This document shows, piece after piece, positions 24,489 through 35,700 of a DNA stretch of 64,000 nt. The position numbers and the translations under genes are program-made. The notes below the pieces were generated by a model that was not told the DNA's origin, did no database searches, and saw only the letters and a program-made list of their open reading frames with translations. The first letter of the stretch is position 1. Every line of letters begins with the position of its first letter. Location of the stretch: contig NZ_KB903834.1 of NCBI RefSeq assembly GCF_000379825.1, forward strand, positions 62,189 through 126,188, read 5' to 3'. The stretch comes from Longispora albida DSM 44784 (GTDB lineage: Bacteria > Actinomycetota > Actinomycetes > Mycobacteriales > Micromonosporaceae).

Positions 24489-27400
24489 CGCACCGCAACA
24501 GGTTCGTATGTTCATCAACGCCGCCGCAGGCCGAAGCGTCGCCGGGTCCCTGGACCAGTGGCTGGCGGGCGCCTGCGGGAACGGGGGCCGCCGGGTCACT
24601 CTGGTTACGAGTTTCGTGACGTACGGCGGGCTCATGCTCCTCGTTCCACGGCTGCGCAGACTCATCGAGACCGGGTGCCAGGTCCGCCTGCTGATCGGCG
24701 TTGTCCCTGACGAGCAGGCCGAGATGATGTACCTCCCGCACACCACCGACGCGCGCGCAGAGAAGGTTGAGCGGCGTTGTCAGCACCTCGGCCGTGTGCT
24801 GCGCGCCGAGCTCAACGAGACACCGATCAACAGTGAGCGGTTCGCGCTGCTGCAGGACCTGGCCCGGCTCCTCGCTCACCCGCTTATGCAGGTCGCGGTG
24901 TACAAGAAGGGGTATCTGCACGCCAAGGCGGTCATCACAGAAGGCGGCGGCCGGACGCGGGCGGTGATCGGCTCCTCGAACTTCACTCTCGGCGGGCTAC
25001 GTTCTAATCAGGAACTCAACTGCGAGATCGGCGCGGAAGAGGCCCGGCAGTCTGCCGGGCAGGCTGACATCTGGTGGGGTGGCAGCGCCCCGCTGGACCT
25101 CGCCGGACTGATCGGCCAGCGGCTGGTCGCGTTCCCTCCGGAGCTGACGTTCCTGCGGTTCCTGCACGAGGCGTTCGGCGAGCACGTCAACGCCCAAGGC
25201 GGACCGCTGGTCGCGCTCAAGAGCCATCAGAGCGACGGGCTGGCCCAGGTCCGCCGCAAGTGCCTGCTGTACGGAGGCGCGCTGATCGCCGACGAGGTGG
25301 GCCTAGGCAAGACGTTCATCGCCGGCGAGATCATCCGCAACCCGCCAGGAATATTCACCGGCCCTGCGCTGACCATCGGGCCCGCCAACTTGGAAGGCAT
25401 GTGGATGCGGCACATGGCCCTCTACGGCATCCAATCTGAATACCGCAGTTACGAGAAGATCGGCAATTCTTGGCGCGCGGTACGCGATCATGGGCACCGG
25501 TGGCCCGTGTACGGGGTCGTCGTCGTGGACGAGGCGCACAACCTGCGCAATCCGCTCACCGAGCGGATGAGCGCGGTGCGGTCGCTCCTAGCAGCCCAGC
25601 CGAGCAGGCCGCTGGTCCTGCTGCTGACCGGCACACCCGTCAACAACGGTGCCGAGGACCTCTTTGAACTCCTCGCGCTCGCCGACCACAGCCTCGAACC
25701 GCACTGGCAGCGTGGCCGTACCTTCACCCAGGCCCGCTCACTGGAACGCAGCCCCACCGGGCGCGAACTGGCCGACCTGTGCGAGCAGGCCAACGCCGGG
25801 CCGCTCGGCGAGCTGGACCGCCGGTGGCTCGCCCAGCAGCTCACCGACCGGATGCTGCGCCGTGACCGCGACCTCATCCGTTTCGCCTACCCAGAATCGA
25901 ACCTGGCCTTCCCGCACCTGGAACACCAGGCGATCGGATACCAGCTCACCTCCGGCATGAGGCGGCTGTTCGTCGAGGTCGTCGAAGCGATGGGCTCCGA
26001 AGACAAGCTCCCCGGCCACCTCGCGACCATGCTCACCACCCTGGGCAAGGACACCCGCCCGCACAAACCGCTCACCCTCGCCGTCTACCAGAAGGACACC
26101 TACCGGCTCGGCGGCGGCGGACCCGACAACCCTCAGCTCCTCGGGCTGCTCCGCGCCATGCTGTGCAAACGGATCGAATCGTCCCCAGCCGCCTTCGCCG
26201 CGACCGCCGCCAACATGGCCACCACCGTCCGGCAAGCCCTCGACGACCTCGACCACGGCATCGTGCGCATCAGCGAACCGTCGGCCCGGCAACGATTCAT
26301 CGACACACTCACCGGCTGGGAACCCGACACCCCGCAAGATGCTGGCACAAGGCACAGCCTCGCTGGCGAGTCCGATGACCTTCTCCGTGGATACAGCGAC
26401 GGCTCAAGCACCATCTACCCCGCATCCGAGTTCGACACCGCCGCGATGCGCGCCGACCTCGAACATGACCTGGACCGGTTGTCCGCCCTGGCCAACGCTG
26501 CACGGCACCAGATTCCCCACGATCCGAAGAAGAGGGAAATCCGCGACCTGCTCCTGCGACTGCTCCGGCAGCCAGAGCGCTTCAAGATCGTGGTGTTCGC
26601 CAGCGCCCGCGAGACCACCACCGACCTCGGCGACTACCTCCAGCACCTCGCCGACACTGACCCCAAGTTTCAGCGGCTCCAAGGACGCATCGCCAACCTC
26701 GGCACGAAAGACCGGCCCAGCCCACGCCAGACCGAAGACCTCATGGCCCGCTTCGCGCCCGACACCGCCGGCCACAGCCCGCGCAACGGGACCATCGCAC
26801 CACCCAGCGACGACTTCGACGTCCTGATCTGCACCGACGCAATGGCCGAGGGCGTCAACCTCCAGCAAGCCAGCCACTGCGTCCACTACGATCTGACCTG
26901 GAACCCCCAGCGCATGCGCCAGCGCGCCGGCCGCCTCGACCGCGTCGGAAGCCACCACAAACACATCACCTGCTGGACGATCCTCCCGGACAAGATCATC
27001 GACGTCGTCCTGGGAATCATGGACATCCTCATCCGCAAAATCGACATCGCTGCAAGAACCGTCGGCGTGTTCGCGCGCATCCTCCCCAACACCAAAGCCA
27101 ACGCCACCTACACCGAACTCCTCTACCGGCTACGCCACCCAGAAGAAGAACCCGAACCACCCGAACTCCTCGACCGCGACAACAACTGGTGGCACGCCTG
27201 GCTCGGCGACGCCCACCGCAACCCCGCCATCAAAGACGCGATCCTCAACTACCCCCACTGGGCCGGAGCCGTCCACCCCCGCACAGCCAAAGAGCCCAGC
27301 GTCGTCTACTGCTTCCGCGTCACCAGCGCCACAACCCCACCACACCACCAGGCCGCCTTCGCCCAAGCCTTCGCCGGCCCCCGCGACGGCGCCGTCGTCA

Positions 27401-27690
27401 CCGACGACGACGCATGCCTGCGCGCCGCCCTGGTCGACCCCACCACCTGGATGAAAGACCTCACCCAGGCAATCGACCCCACCGACTACCCACCACTGGA
27501 CGACCGGCACCTCTACCTCATGGCCACCAACCTCGACCGGGCACGCGACGCCGTAGCCGAAGCGCACAGCATCCCGGCCATCACAGCGGACAGCCGCATC
27601 CACCTCATCGCATGGATCGTGATCCCTGGCCCTGAGCTGACGAAGACACCAGCAGCATCTAGCGCCCGGCGGCACCGGCACGCACGCTGA
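24475..27690 (+). CDS. PLD-family nuclease fused to SNF2/DEAH helicase
   Basis: 1071 aa. RBS GGGAAGGA. Residues about 1-200 are a phospholipase-D-like domain with one catalytic set: His149-x-Lys151 (YLHAKAV) and Asn169 (GSSNFTLGG). A single HKD set implies dimerisation for activity. The helicase follows: motif I DEVGLGKT (273-280), DEAH (352-355), LLTGTPVNN (III), the C-terminal lobe with [14 protein letters not shown], and motif [13 protein letters not shown] (from 816). The C-terminal ~170 residues are unassigned. PLD nucleases and SNF2 helicases both occur in anti-phage systems such as DISARM; here they are one chain beside an unknown partner. Element cargo, own operon after a strong terminator. 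Confidence 0.85.
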   Translation: MMRADAPQQVRMFINAAAGRSVAGSLDQWLAGACGNGGRRVTLVTSFVTYGGLMLLVPRLRRLIETGCQVRLLIGVVPDEQAEMMYLPHTTDARAEKVERRCQHLGRVLRAELNETPINSERFALLQDLARLLAHPLMQVAVYKKGYLHAKAVITEGGGRTRAVIGSSNFTLGGLRSNQELNCEIGAEEARQSAGQADIWWGGSAPLDLAGLIGQRLVAFPPELTFLRFLHEAFGEHVNAQGGPLVALKSHQSDGLAQVRRKCLLYGGALIADEVGLGKTFIAGEIIRNPPGIFTGPALTIGPANLEGMWMRHMALYGIQSEYRSYEKIGNSWRAVRDHGHRWPVYGVVVVDEAHNLRNPLTERMSAVRSLLAAQPSRPLVLLLTGTPVNNGAEDLFELLALADHSLEPHWQRGRTFTQARSLERSPTGRELADLCEQANAGPLGELDRRWLAQQLTDRMLRRDRDLIRFAYPESNLAFPHLEHQAIGYQLTSGMRRLFVEVVEAMGSEDKLPGHLATMLTTLGKDTRPHKPLTLAVYQKDTYRLGGGGPDNPQLLGLLRAMLCKRIESSPAAFAATAANMATTVRQALDDLDHGIVRISEPSARQRFIDTLTGWEPDTPQDAGTRHSLAGESDDLLRGYSDGSSTIYPASEFDTAAMRADLEHDLDRLSALANAARHQIPHDPKKREIRDLLLRLLRQPERFKIVVFASARETTTDLGDYLQHLADTDPKFQRLQGRIANLGTKDRPSPRQTEDLMARFAPDTAGHSPRNGTIAPPSDDFDVLICTDAMAEGVNLQQASHCVHYDLTWNPQRMRQRAGRLDRVGSHHKHITCWTILPDKIIDVVLGIMDILIRKIDIAARTVGVFARILPNTKANATYTELLYRLRHPEEEPEPPELLDRDNNWWHAWLGDAHRNPAIKDAILNYPHWAGAVHPRTAKEPSVVYCFRVTSATTPPHHQAAFAQAFAGPRDGAVVTDDDACLRAALVDPTTWMKDLTQAIDPTDYPPLDDRHLYLMATNLDRARDAVAEAHSIPAITADSRIHLIAWIVIPGPELTKTPAASSARRHRHAR

Positions 27691-27836
27691 GAGACGCCAT
27701 CGAGCAGTACCCCGGCGCGACGCGCTCCGCCGGGATGCTGCCTGCTGAACGGGCGGGCTGCGGCGTGACTCACGCCGGACAACGCCACCTGGGCAGGCGG
27801 CATCCCCGGTCGGCCGGTAGCGGGGAACCAGAGGTA

Positions 27837-27864
27837 CCTGGCAGTCACAACCGTGGCTGCCAGG
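27837..27864. terminator. hairpin between convergent genes
   Basis: CCTGGCAG / CTGCCAGG arms with an inner CAC/GTG pair, 147 bp after the helicase gene and just beyond the convergent XRE regulator stop. The surrounding 27691-27876 holds no recognisable gene. Confidence 0.45.
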
Positions 27865-27876
27865 AGTGCCCTGGGG

Positions 27877-28932
27877 CTAGCCTCGCTCGATCTCGCTCAA
27901 AAGCAACTGGAGGGACAGGCTGGCCTTGCCGCGCAGCGAGGCCATCGATTGGCGGGCATGGGCCACTCCGCCAGCCCTGTCGCCGGCCTTGACCATCATC
28001 AAAGCTGCGTGCAGGTCGGTGTGGACACCAAATCTGGGCAGTTCGCCAGGGCGGGTCTCAGCTGCCGTCTGCCCAGCCCGGATGGTCTTGCCGCTTCCGA
28101 GGCGGGCGTAGGCGAGCGAGGCGGATGTAGCGATGCGCCAACCCGGGATCGCATGGTCAGAAATCTGCTCACTGTCATTGACCTTGTCGAAAGTGCGCCA
28201 CGCGAGGGTGAGCTGCTCTTCGCATTCGGCCGTGTTGCCGTCCAGAGCTGCGGCGTGAGCGATGGCCGTGTGGGCGTTGATCTTGCCAGTACTGGGCTTG
28301 TCCGACAGCGCGAGTGCCTGGCGGGCGAGGACACGGGCCTGGGCCGGGTCGCTTCCTTCGTAGCCGAGCTGCAGCGCGACACGGCCACGGGTCCACACCC
28401 TCACTGCGGTGTCACCGGATCGGTCAGACGCGCTCAGCGCGGCGCCGTACCAGCCGAGAGCGCGCTCGGAACCGGGCATGGTCTTGCCGTAGGTGTTCAG
28501 CAGGTAGGCTGCCACGCCCCACAGCGCTGGCGATTCCGACTGGCGCTGGAGATCGATGAGGTCAGCAGCCAGCCTGGTTTGCAGCTCAGCAGCCGGGACG
28601 CGCATGTACTCGCGCCCGTACGCTGCGGCCTTGCCTCGCCAGTCATCGAGGGACGTCTGGGCGGTGCCGGGCTCCTGGAAGCTCTTGAGGATGTGGCTGG
28701 ACAGTGCGAGCGGCACGACGGCGCCAGCGGCGCCGGTGAGTAGTTCCCTGCGATACACGGCGTCTCCCAAGACTTGCTCGTACCGGAACCGGATCTCTGG
28801 CGTCAGGGTGCGCAAGCCCCGCTCCACCCTGGAAAGCAAGGACTCGCTGTAGAACGTCAGCGCGGCCATCTCCTTGAGGCTTACGCCAGCCGCGAGACGC
28901 GCTGTTCTCAGCGTCGCACCATCTCCGGTCAT
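27877..28932 (-). CDS. XRE-family regulator with TPR-like C-terminus
   Basis: 351 aa. Residues about 5-60 form a lambda-repressor-type helix-turn-helix (LRTARLAAGVSLKEMAALTF, YSESLLSRVERGLRTLTPE). The rest is an alpha-helical solenoid with TPR-like repeats (WGVAAYLLNTYGKTMPGSE, ARQALALSDKPSTGKINAHTA, AHARQSMASLRG). Such proteins control neighbouring small genes and morphological or plasmid functions in streptomycetes. It is divergent from the small genes at 29156; paired TTGGCAA repeats lie in between and may be its operator. Confidence 0.8.
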   Translation of the reverse strand: MTGDGATLRTARLAAGVSLKEMAALTFYSESLLSRVERGLRTLTPEIRFRYEQVLGDAVYRRELLTGAAGAVVPLALSSHILKSFQEPGTAQTSLDDWRGKAAAYGREYMRVPAAELQTRLAADLIDLQRQSESPALWGVAAYLLNTYGKTMPGSERALGWYGAALSASDRSGDTAVRVWTRGRVALQLGYEGSDPAQARVLARQALALSDKPSTGKINAHTAIAHAAALDGNTAECEEQLTLAWRTFDKVNDSEQISDHAIPGWRIATSASLAYARLGSGKTIRAGQTAAETRPGELPRFGVHTDLHAALMMVKAGDRAGGVAHARQSMASLRGKASLSLQLLLSEIERG

Positions 28933-28951
28933 CCGGTATCACCCCCGCGCT

Positions 28952-28968
28952 TTGGCAAGTCTTGGCAA
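28952..28968. promoter_or_regulatory. paired TTGGCAA direct repeats, likely operator
   Basis: TTGGCAA occurs at 28952-28958 and 28962-28968, exactly 10 bp apart, 20 bp upstream of the XRE regulator start and in the divergent promoter region. Confidence 0.45.
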
Positions 28969-29155
28969 TTTCCCGCTCGTTCCCCGATCCTGCCTCGCAG
29001 GCCAGGCTGAGTCCATAGCGGACGTTCCCGACCCAGATGATCAATTCAGATTCTTCCGTTACGGGCTCGCCTGGACATCAGCTGCCCCTGCGGCGGCGCG
29101 AGGACAGCCAGGCGGGCGCACCCGGCTCCGGTGTGACCAGGGAGGACTACGAAGC

Positions 29156-29437
29156 ATGCTGCACCTGACCACAGAACAGCACCAGGAACTGGGCGCGCAG
29201 ATCGCCGAGTTCACGGCGATCTATCCACCTTCCAACCTGAACGCTGTGATCTATGCCCACAGCGGCGGCCACTTCGCGCACGGTGAGAGCCTTCCAGCCG
29301 GTTCCCTCCTGATTGCCACACGCGGGGAGGTGGAAACCCTCATGATCGGCTACGGCTTCCTCCCGATCGAGTTCGAGGAGAGCCCGGACCGGCTGGCTGA
29401 GTTCACGGACCTGGTATGCGGGCCGGCAGGGCCGTGA
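29156..29437 (+). CDS. small acidic hypothetical protein
   Basis: 93 aa. GGAGG (29141-29145) supports ATG 29156. Soluble with no known motif; MIGYGFLPIEFEESPDRLAE lies near the C-terminus. Divergent from the XRE regulator and probably controlled by it. The stop overlaps the start of the next small gene. Confidence 0.6.
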   Translation: MLHLTTEQHQELGAQIAEFTAIYPPSNLNAVIYAHSGGHFAHGESLPAGSLLIATRGEVETLMIGYGFLPIEFEESPDRLAEFTDLVCGPAGP

Positions 29438-29574
29438 ACCGCCGGCCTGCCATGAGCGCAGCTTGGAGGGCCGCCCGGCGGCTGGCGAGCCTGGCGGCGA
29501 CAGGCTTCCTCATCGCGTTCGCTTGCGGGCTGCTGTCCGCAACCGCGCTGACAGCCGGAGCCTGGCTTCGGTGA
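29434..29574 (+). CDS. 46-aa single-pass membrane peptide
   Basis: GTG 29434 overlaps the preceding stop (GTGA). A basic N-terminus (MNRRPAMSAAWRAARRLASL) is followed by one hydrophobic helix of about 20 residues with one Cys. Layout fits a small membrane protein co-translated with the gene before it. Function unknown. Confidence 0.5.
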   Translation: MNRRPAMSAAWRAARRLASLAATGFLIAFACGLLSATALTAGAWLR

Positions 29575-29792
29575 CCTCCACCCGCGCCAGGGCGCCACCG
29601 GATCTCGCAGCTTACATCGGAAGTATGGGCTATCCCGAGCAATCCGCCCACCAGGGCAACTGCAGAGAGTGATAGTCCTTTGTGGTTCACGCAGACATGT
29701 TGATGACGGAAAGTATTGATTGCGGCGGCTGTCAAGGGTCCGTAAGGTTCCCAGGCCACCTGTTGCTGTCTGAGATCCGGGGAGGGATCTAG

Positions 29793-32700
29793 GTGCTATT
29801 GCGCCGTGGCTTTGCCGTGCCCATTTTCGTTACGGCTATTGCCTTTTCACTATTACCGGGCGTACCCGTCCTGGCCGAGCCAGGGCCAGACGCTCCCTCG
29901 CTGAACGAGGCGGCTGCGCCAGTGCAGCCGGTCGTCCCGAAGACACTGCCCGCACAGCCCATGCCCGCCTGGCAGGTACCGGCTGAGTCGTGGCCTGTGC
30001 CTGGCGCGTATGAGGCGGAGGTGCCGGAGCTTGCACCGGTCACGCAGGCGGGGCAGGCTGCCGCGCCCGCCGGCGAAGGCGGCACGTCGGCCGGTGTGTG
30101 GTCGAGGGCTGGCACGTCGGCGTTCTCGGTCCGTGCGAATGCCACCACATCGACGCTGGCTGCCCGCGAGCCCCGCACGGCCAAGGAGGCCGCTGCCGGG
30201 CCGCCGGCTGCTGTGAAGGTCATCGTCGCCGACCGCGCGGTGGCGAAGAAGGCTGGTATTCCCGGTGTCATGTTCACCGTGAAACGCTCCGACGGCATCA
30301 CCACGCCGGGTCGTGTGGGTGTGGGCCTGGACTATGCGGGGTTCGCTCAGGCGCTGGGTTCGGACTACGCGTCGCGGCTGCGGATTGTCGCACTGCCTGG
30401 GTGCGCGCTGACCACGCCGGAGCGTTCCGAGTGCCAGGTGCAGACGCCGCTGCCGGACTCGGGCAACACGTGGGCGGACAAGCGGGTGTCGGCGTCGGTG
30501 ACCGCGTACGCCGATCAGGGCTTCTCATCGTTCGCTGACACACCGTCGGGTGCGTACGCGGCGACGACCGGGCCGGGGTCATTCGCGTCCACGCCGCTGT
30601 CGCAGGCTGGTTCGTGGGCGGCGGGCTCCCAGTCGGGGGATTTCTCGTATTCGGTGCCGATGGGTGTGCCGAAGTCTGCGGGCGGTCTGGATCCGAAGGT
30701 CGCGCTGTCGTACTCGTCGCAGTCCACGGACTCGCGCACCCTCGCCACCTCCGGCCAGACGAGCTGGGCCGGCGAGGGGTGGGACCTGGCGATGGGGTTC
30801 ATCGAGCGGCAGTTCACCTCGTGCACGGGCATGCCTAACCCGGGGGACCTGTGCTACGCCTCCGACCACGTCACGATGAGCCTCGGCGGCAGGTCCACGT
30901 CCCTGATCATCGACAACAATACCGGCCAGTTCAAGCCTGTGAACGACGACGGGTCGAAGGTGGAGCGCCTCAATGGTGCGGCCAACGGCGAAGGCGGTAA
31001 CGGCGAGCACTGGAAGATCACTACGGTCGACGGCACGCAGTACTGGTTCGGGCTCGGCGGCCGGTGGGGTGTGGACAACGGTGATGTCACCAAGTCGGCG
31101 TGGATGACCCCGGTGTGGGCCACACAGTCGTATCACCGCTGCTACAACGCCAACTACGCCGATTCCCATTGCCGGCGGGCGTGGCGGTGGAACCTGGACT
31201 ACGTCCTCGACGCCAAGGGCAACTCGATGACGTTGTTCTATGAGCGGGAGCAGAACTGGTACGGCGCCTACAACAACACCATCCCCTACCTCGTTGACCG
31301 GGGCGGGTACCTGTCGCGGATCGAGTACGGCACCCGCCAGGGCGCCGAAGGCGGCGGCGCGCCGTACCGGGTGCTATTCGCCCCGGCGGAGCGGTGCTTC
31401 GTTTCGGTGTGCAGCGGTAACAGCGCCGGCTGGCCGGACACCCCGTGGGACCTGTTCTGCTACTCGACTGGCTGCCCGAACAACCAGTCACCGACGTTCT
31501 GGACCTCGGTACGCCTCGCCTCGGTGACTACCCAGTACTGGGTTCCGCCCAAGGACGGCGTCCCGGGTTTCTACCAGCAGGCCGATCAGTGGCGGCTTAA
31601 GCACTGGTTCCCCGATCCGGGCGACGGCACAGCGCCGTCGTTGTGGCTCGGGTCGGTCGAGCACACCGGCGGCTACTCCGGCAACAGCCTCGACTCACCG
31701 GTCCTGTACTTCGATGGGCAGGCCAAGCCGAACCGGGTGGACTACAACACATCAATTGCTGTGCCGCCGATGAACAAGTACCGGCTGTTCCGCATCACGC
31801 CGTCCACCGGCTCGCAGACGATTGTCACCTACGACGCCAACGACACGTCCGGCGTGGGCTGTTCGGCGACGCTGATTCCGCAATCGGCTGTGGCGAACGA
31901 CCGGCGGTGCTTCCCGCAGTACTTCACCCTGGACCCGAAGAACACCACAAACGGCACCGGATGGGGCTGGTTCCACAAGTACGTCGTCGCATCCGTCAAG
32001 GAAGTCGATGTCACGGGCGGCAGCCCGGACGAGTGGTGGACGTACAACTACAGCAACGAAGGCTCCAGCACCACGGCGCTGTGGCGGCACGACGAGAACT
32101 ACACGCAGTTCGACTACGGCAAGCGTTCCTGGAACCGGTGGCAGGGCTACACCACCGTCCACACCTGGCACGGCGCCGGCAGTTCCGTGGAGTACTCCAC
32201 GAAGCGGTATTTCCGGGGCATGCACGGAGACCGGGTCAACGGCAGCGGCGGCACCCGCAGCGTCACCCTGACCGACTCCTGGTCCAATGTCCTCACCGAC
32301 TCCCTGTGGCTCGCTGGTGTGGTGCGGGAGGAGTACGTCTACGACAACTCCGGTGCCTCACCGCAGGCACGCCGGCACATGGTGTACGTGCCGTATGAGA
32401 TGAACACGTCGTGGCAGCCCTACTGGGGCGGGTACTCCGGATACCAGGTCCGCGAGAAGGAAATCATCACCGGCACCTACATCGCCGCGGAAAACCGGTG
32501 GCGACAGGCGAGGAAGCAGTACGCCTACGACTCCTACGGGCTGATCACCAGGACAGCCGACCTCGGTGACAGTGGCACCGCCGACGACGTGTGCGTCGAC
32601 ACCAGCTACGCCCGTGACACCGCCCGGCATCTGATCGACTACGTGTCGCAGACACTGACGACGACATGTGCGGCGAACCCAGCTGATGCCGACTACCTCG

Positions 32701-35700
32701 GCGGCAGCCAGATGAAGTACGACGGCAGCAACTATGTCGGCGCGGCACCGGTCAGGGGCCTGGTCACCCAGGCCAACTCCCTGCACCGTCCCGGAAGCAC
32801 CATCGAGTGGTGGCAAATGGCCACCGCCACCCACGACTCCTACGGCCGCGTGCTGACCGCGGCCGACGCGCTCGGCCGCACGACGACCACCACCTACGGC
32901 CCGCAGGACGGCGTGCCGACTGACCGCGTCACTACGAGGAATCCTGCCGGGCACGAGACCACGACCACGCTGAACCCCGGCAGCGGAACACCGCTGACGA
33001 TGACCGATCCCAACGGCAAGGTCACCACAACGCAGTACGACCCGCTCGGGCGCCTGGTCAGGGCATGGGGTGCGAGCCGGCCTGTAGCGGCGGTCCCGGA
33101 CGTGGCCTACACCTACCAGATGCCCTCGTGCGGGTACAGCAACGGCAGCTACACCTGCTCGCCCACACCGTCGGTGAAAACAGCAAAAATCGGCCCCAGC
33201 GGCGGCACCATCGACTCCTACCAGATTCTGGACGGCCGCCTGCGGCCACGCCAGACGCAAACCATCACACAGGACGGTAATGCGTCCATCGCGGATCAGG
33301 CATACGACGCGGCGGGCCGGGTATGGCTGACCAACGCCTACAAGGCGGCGGTGTCCCCGTCCGGGACGCTGTACGGCACACCTGATGTCAACGTACCCAT
33401 CCAGCACGTTATCGCCTTCGACTCACTCGGCCGGCCGGTCTCGGACACGCTGCGCAGCAGAGGCGTGCAGGTCTTCCAGACCGTGACAGCCCACGATGGT
33501 GACCGTGTCACGCTCACCCCGCCGTCGGGCGGGACCGCGACGACCACGATCAAGGACGCACGGGGCAGAACGACAGCACTGCGCCAGTACCTCGGTTCCC
33601 AGCCTTCAGGCACCTACCAAGAATCGATCTTCGGCTACGACCGCCTCGACCACATGACATCCGTCAAAGACACCGAGGGCAACACCTGGACCAGCACCTA
33701 CGACCTCCTCGGACGCGTCACCGCGAAATCAGACCCCGACGCGGGCAGCGTGTCGACGACCTACGACGCGGCGGGGCAGGTCACTTCCACCACTGACGCA
33801 CGCGGCGTGAAACTCAACTACAACTACGATGCCCTCGGCCGCAAGACCGGCGTCGTGCGCGACGCCGCCGGGAAACTCAAGCTCCTCGCATCGTGGACGT
33901 ACGACACCTTCGCCAAGGGCCAGCCTGCCTCGTCTGCCCAGCACGAGGGCCCCGACAGCTGGATCACCAGCGTCACCGGCTACGACAACGCCTACCGGCC
34001 TACTGGTACATCAGTCACGGTGCCAGCATCCCAAGGCACCCTGGCCGGCACCTACACCACCACCATGACCTACAACCCGGACGGGTCACCAGCAACCGTC
34101 ACCTTGCCCGCAGCGGGTGGGCTGCCCGCCGAGACTATCACCTACGGCTACACCTCCACCGGCCACGCCCTCACCATGACCGGCCTGGACACCTACCTGT
34201 CGAACACGTGGTACTACCACGACGGCGGCGTGTACCAGCGCACCCTGGGCACAGGCTCCAAGCGCGTCAAGATCACCACCAGCCGGGATGACGCGACACT
34301 CCGCCTCGACGAGGTGACCTTGTCCCTCGAGGGGGGATCGGGCTCGTTCATCGAGGAGTACAAGGAGAAGTACGCCTACGACCCTGCCGGGAACGTCAGG
34401 GGCATCACCGAGACGAAGGGCACCACAACCGCTGGGACGCAGTGCTTCGCATATGACGGCCTGCGGCGCATGACCGAAGCATGGGCCACTGGTGCCAGCA
34501 CATGCCAGGCATCCCCGTCGCAGGGCATCATCGGCGGCGTGGAGCCGTACTGGAAGTCCTACACGTTCGACAAGGCCGGCAGCCGCAAGACGGAAACCAG
34601 GCACAACAGCAGCGGCGACACCGTCCGCACCTACACCACCCCCGCCGCACTCGCGGCGAACCCGCACTCGCTGACGAAGATCGACACCAAGATCGGCGCT
34701 GGCGCGGCGGCGACGACCGACCAGTTCACCTACGACGCCGCAGGCAACACCAAGACCCACAACGACAAGACGTTCACCTGGAACGACCTCGGCAAGGTCT
34801 CGGCCATCAGCAACGGCACAACCACCTCGGCGTACGTGTACAACGCCGACGGCGGGCGGATCATGCGCGCCGACAGCTCCGGCCGCACCGTCTACCTCGG
34901 CGCGCTGGAACTGCACGCTGACACGCTCACCAGCAGCCCCGTTGCGACCCGCTACTACTCCTCCGGCGGCGTCATTGCCGTCCGCACCACCACCGGCGGC
35001 CTGACATGGATGGCCTCCGACCACCACGGCACCGGCCAGGCCGCCGTCAACTCCGCCACCCTCGCCGTCACCCGCAAGCGCACCGACCCCTACGGCGCGG
35101 CACGCGGCACCATCCCCGCCGCCTGGCCTGCGCAGCGCGGCTTCGTGGACGGCGTCAGCGATCCCGACACCAGCTACATCCACATCGGAGCACGCCAGTA
35201 CAACCCGGCGACCGGCCGGTTCCTGTCCGCCGACCCCGTCTTCGACGTCAACGACCCGCAGTCCTGGCACGGATACGCCTACGCGAACAACGCCCCCGCA
35301 ACCAGCTCCGACCCCACCGGCCTGCAGCGCGATAATGACCTGGAAGGCCGCAGCTCGATCTACACCGTGGAGATCGGCGACACCGGCACGTTCTACTCCG
35401 AATGGGACGACGGCACCGCGACCATGGCCGGGTTCTACGTCGAACCCGAAGCCGTCGACGACATCGACAGGTTCGTCACAGCCGTCGCCCAGCAGGCGGA
35501 CGAATGGAAAAAGACCAAGCCCAAGACCGATCCGATCGTCGCCGTCGCCGTCGGGATCCAGCAGGTCTGCCGCAGCAGCGCCAACAGCAGCTTCCACTGC
35601 GGCCGTACAGGCATGATAGACCAGGCAGAAAAAGCCCTGTGCTTCCGCACCAACTCCTGCGAATGGCGGATCATCGACGACATCAGCGCCACCGCCGTCG

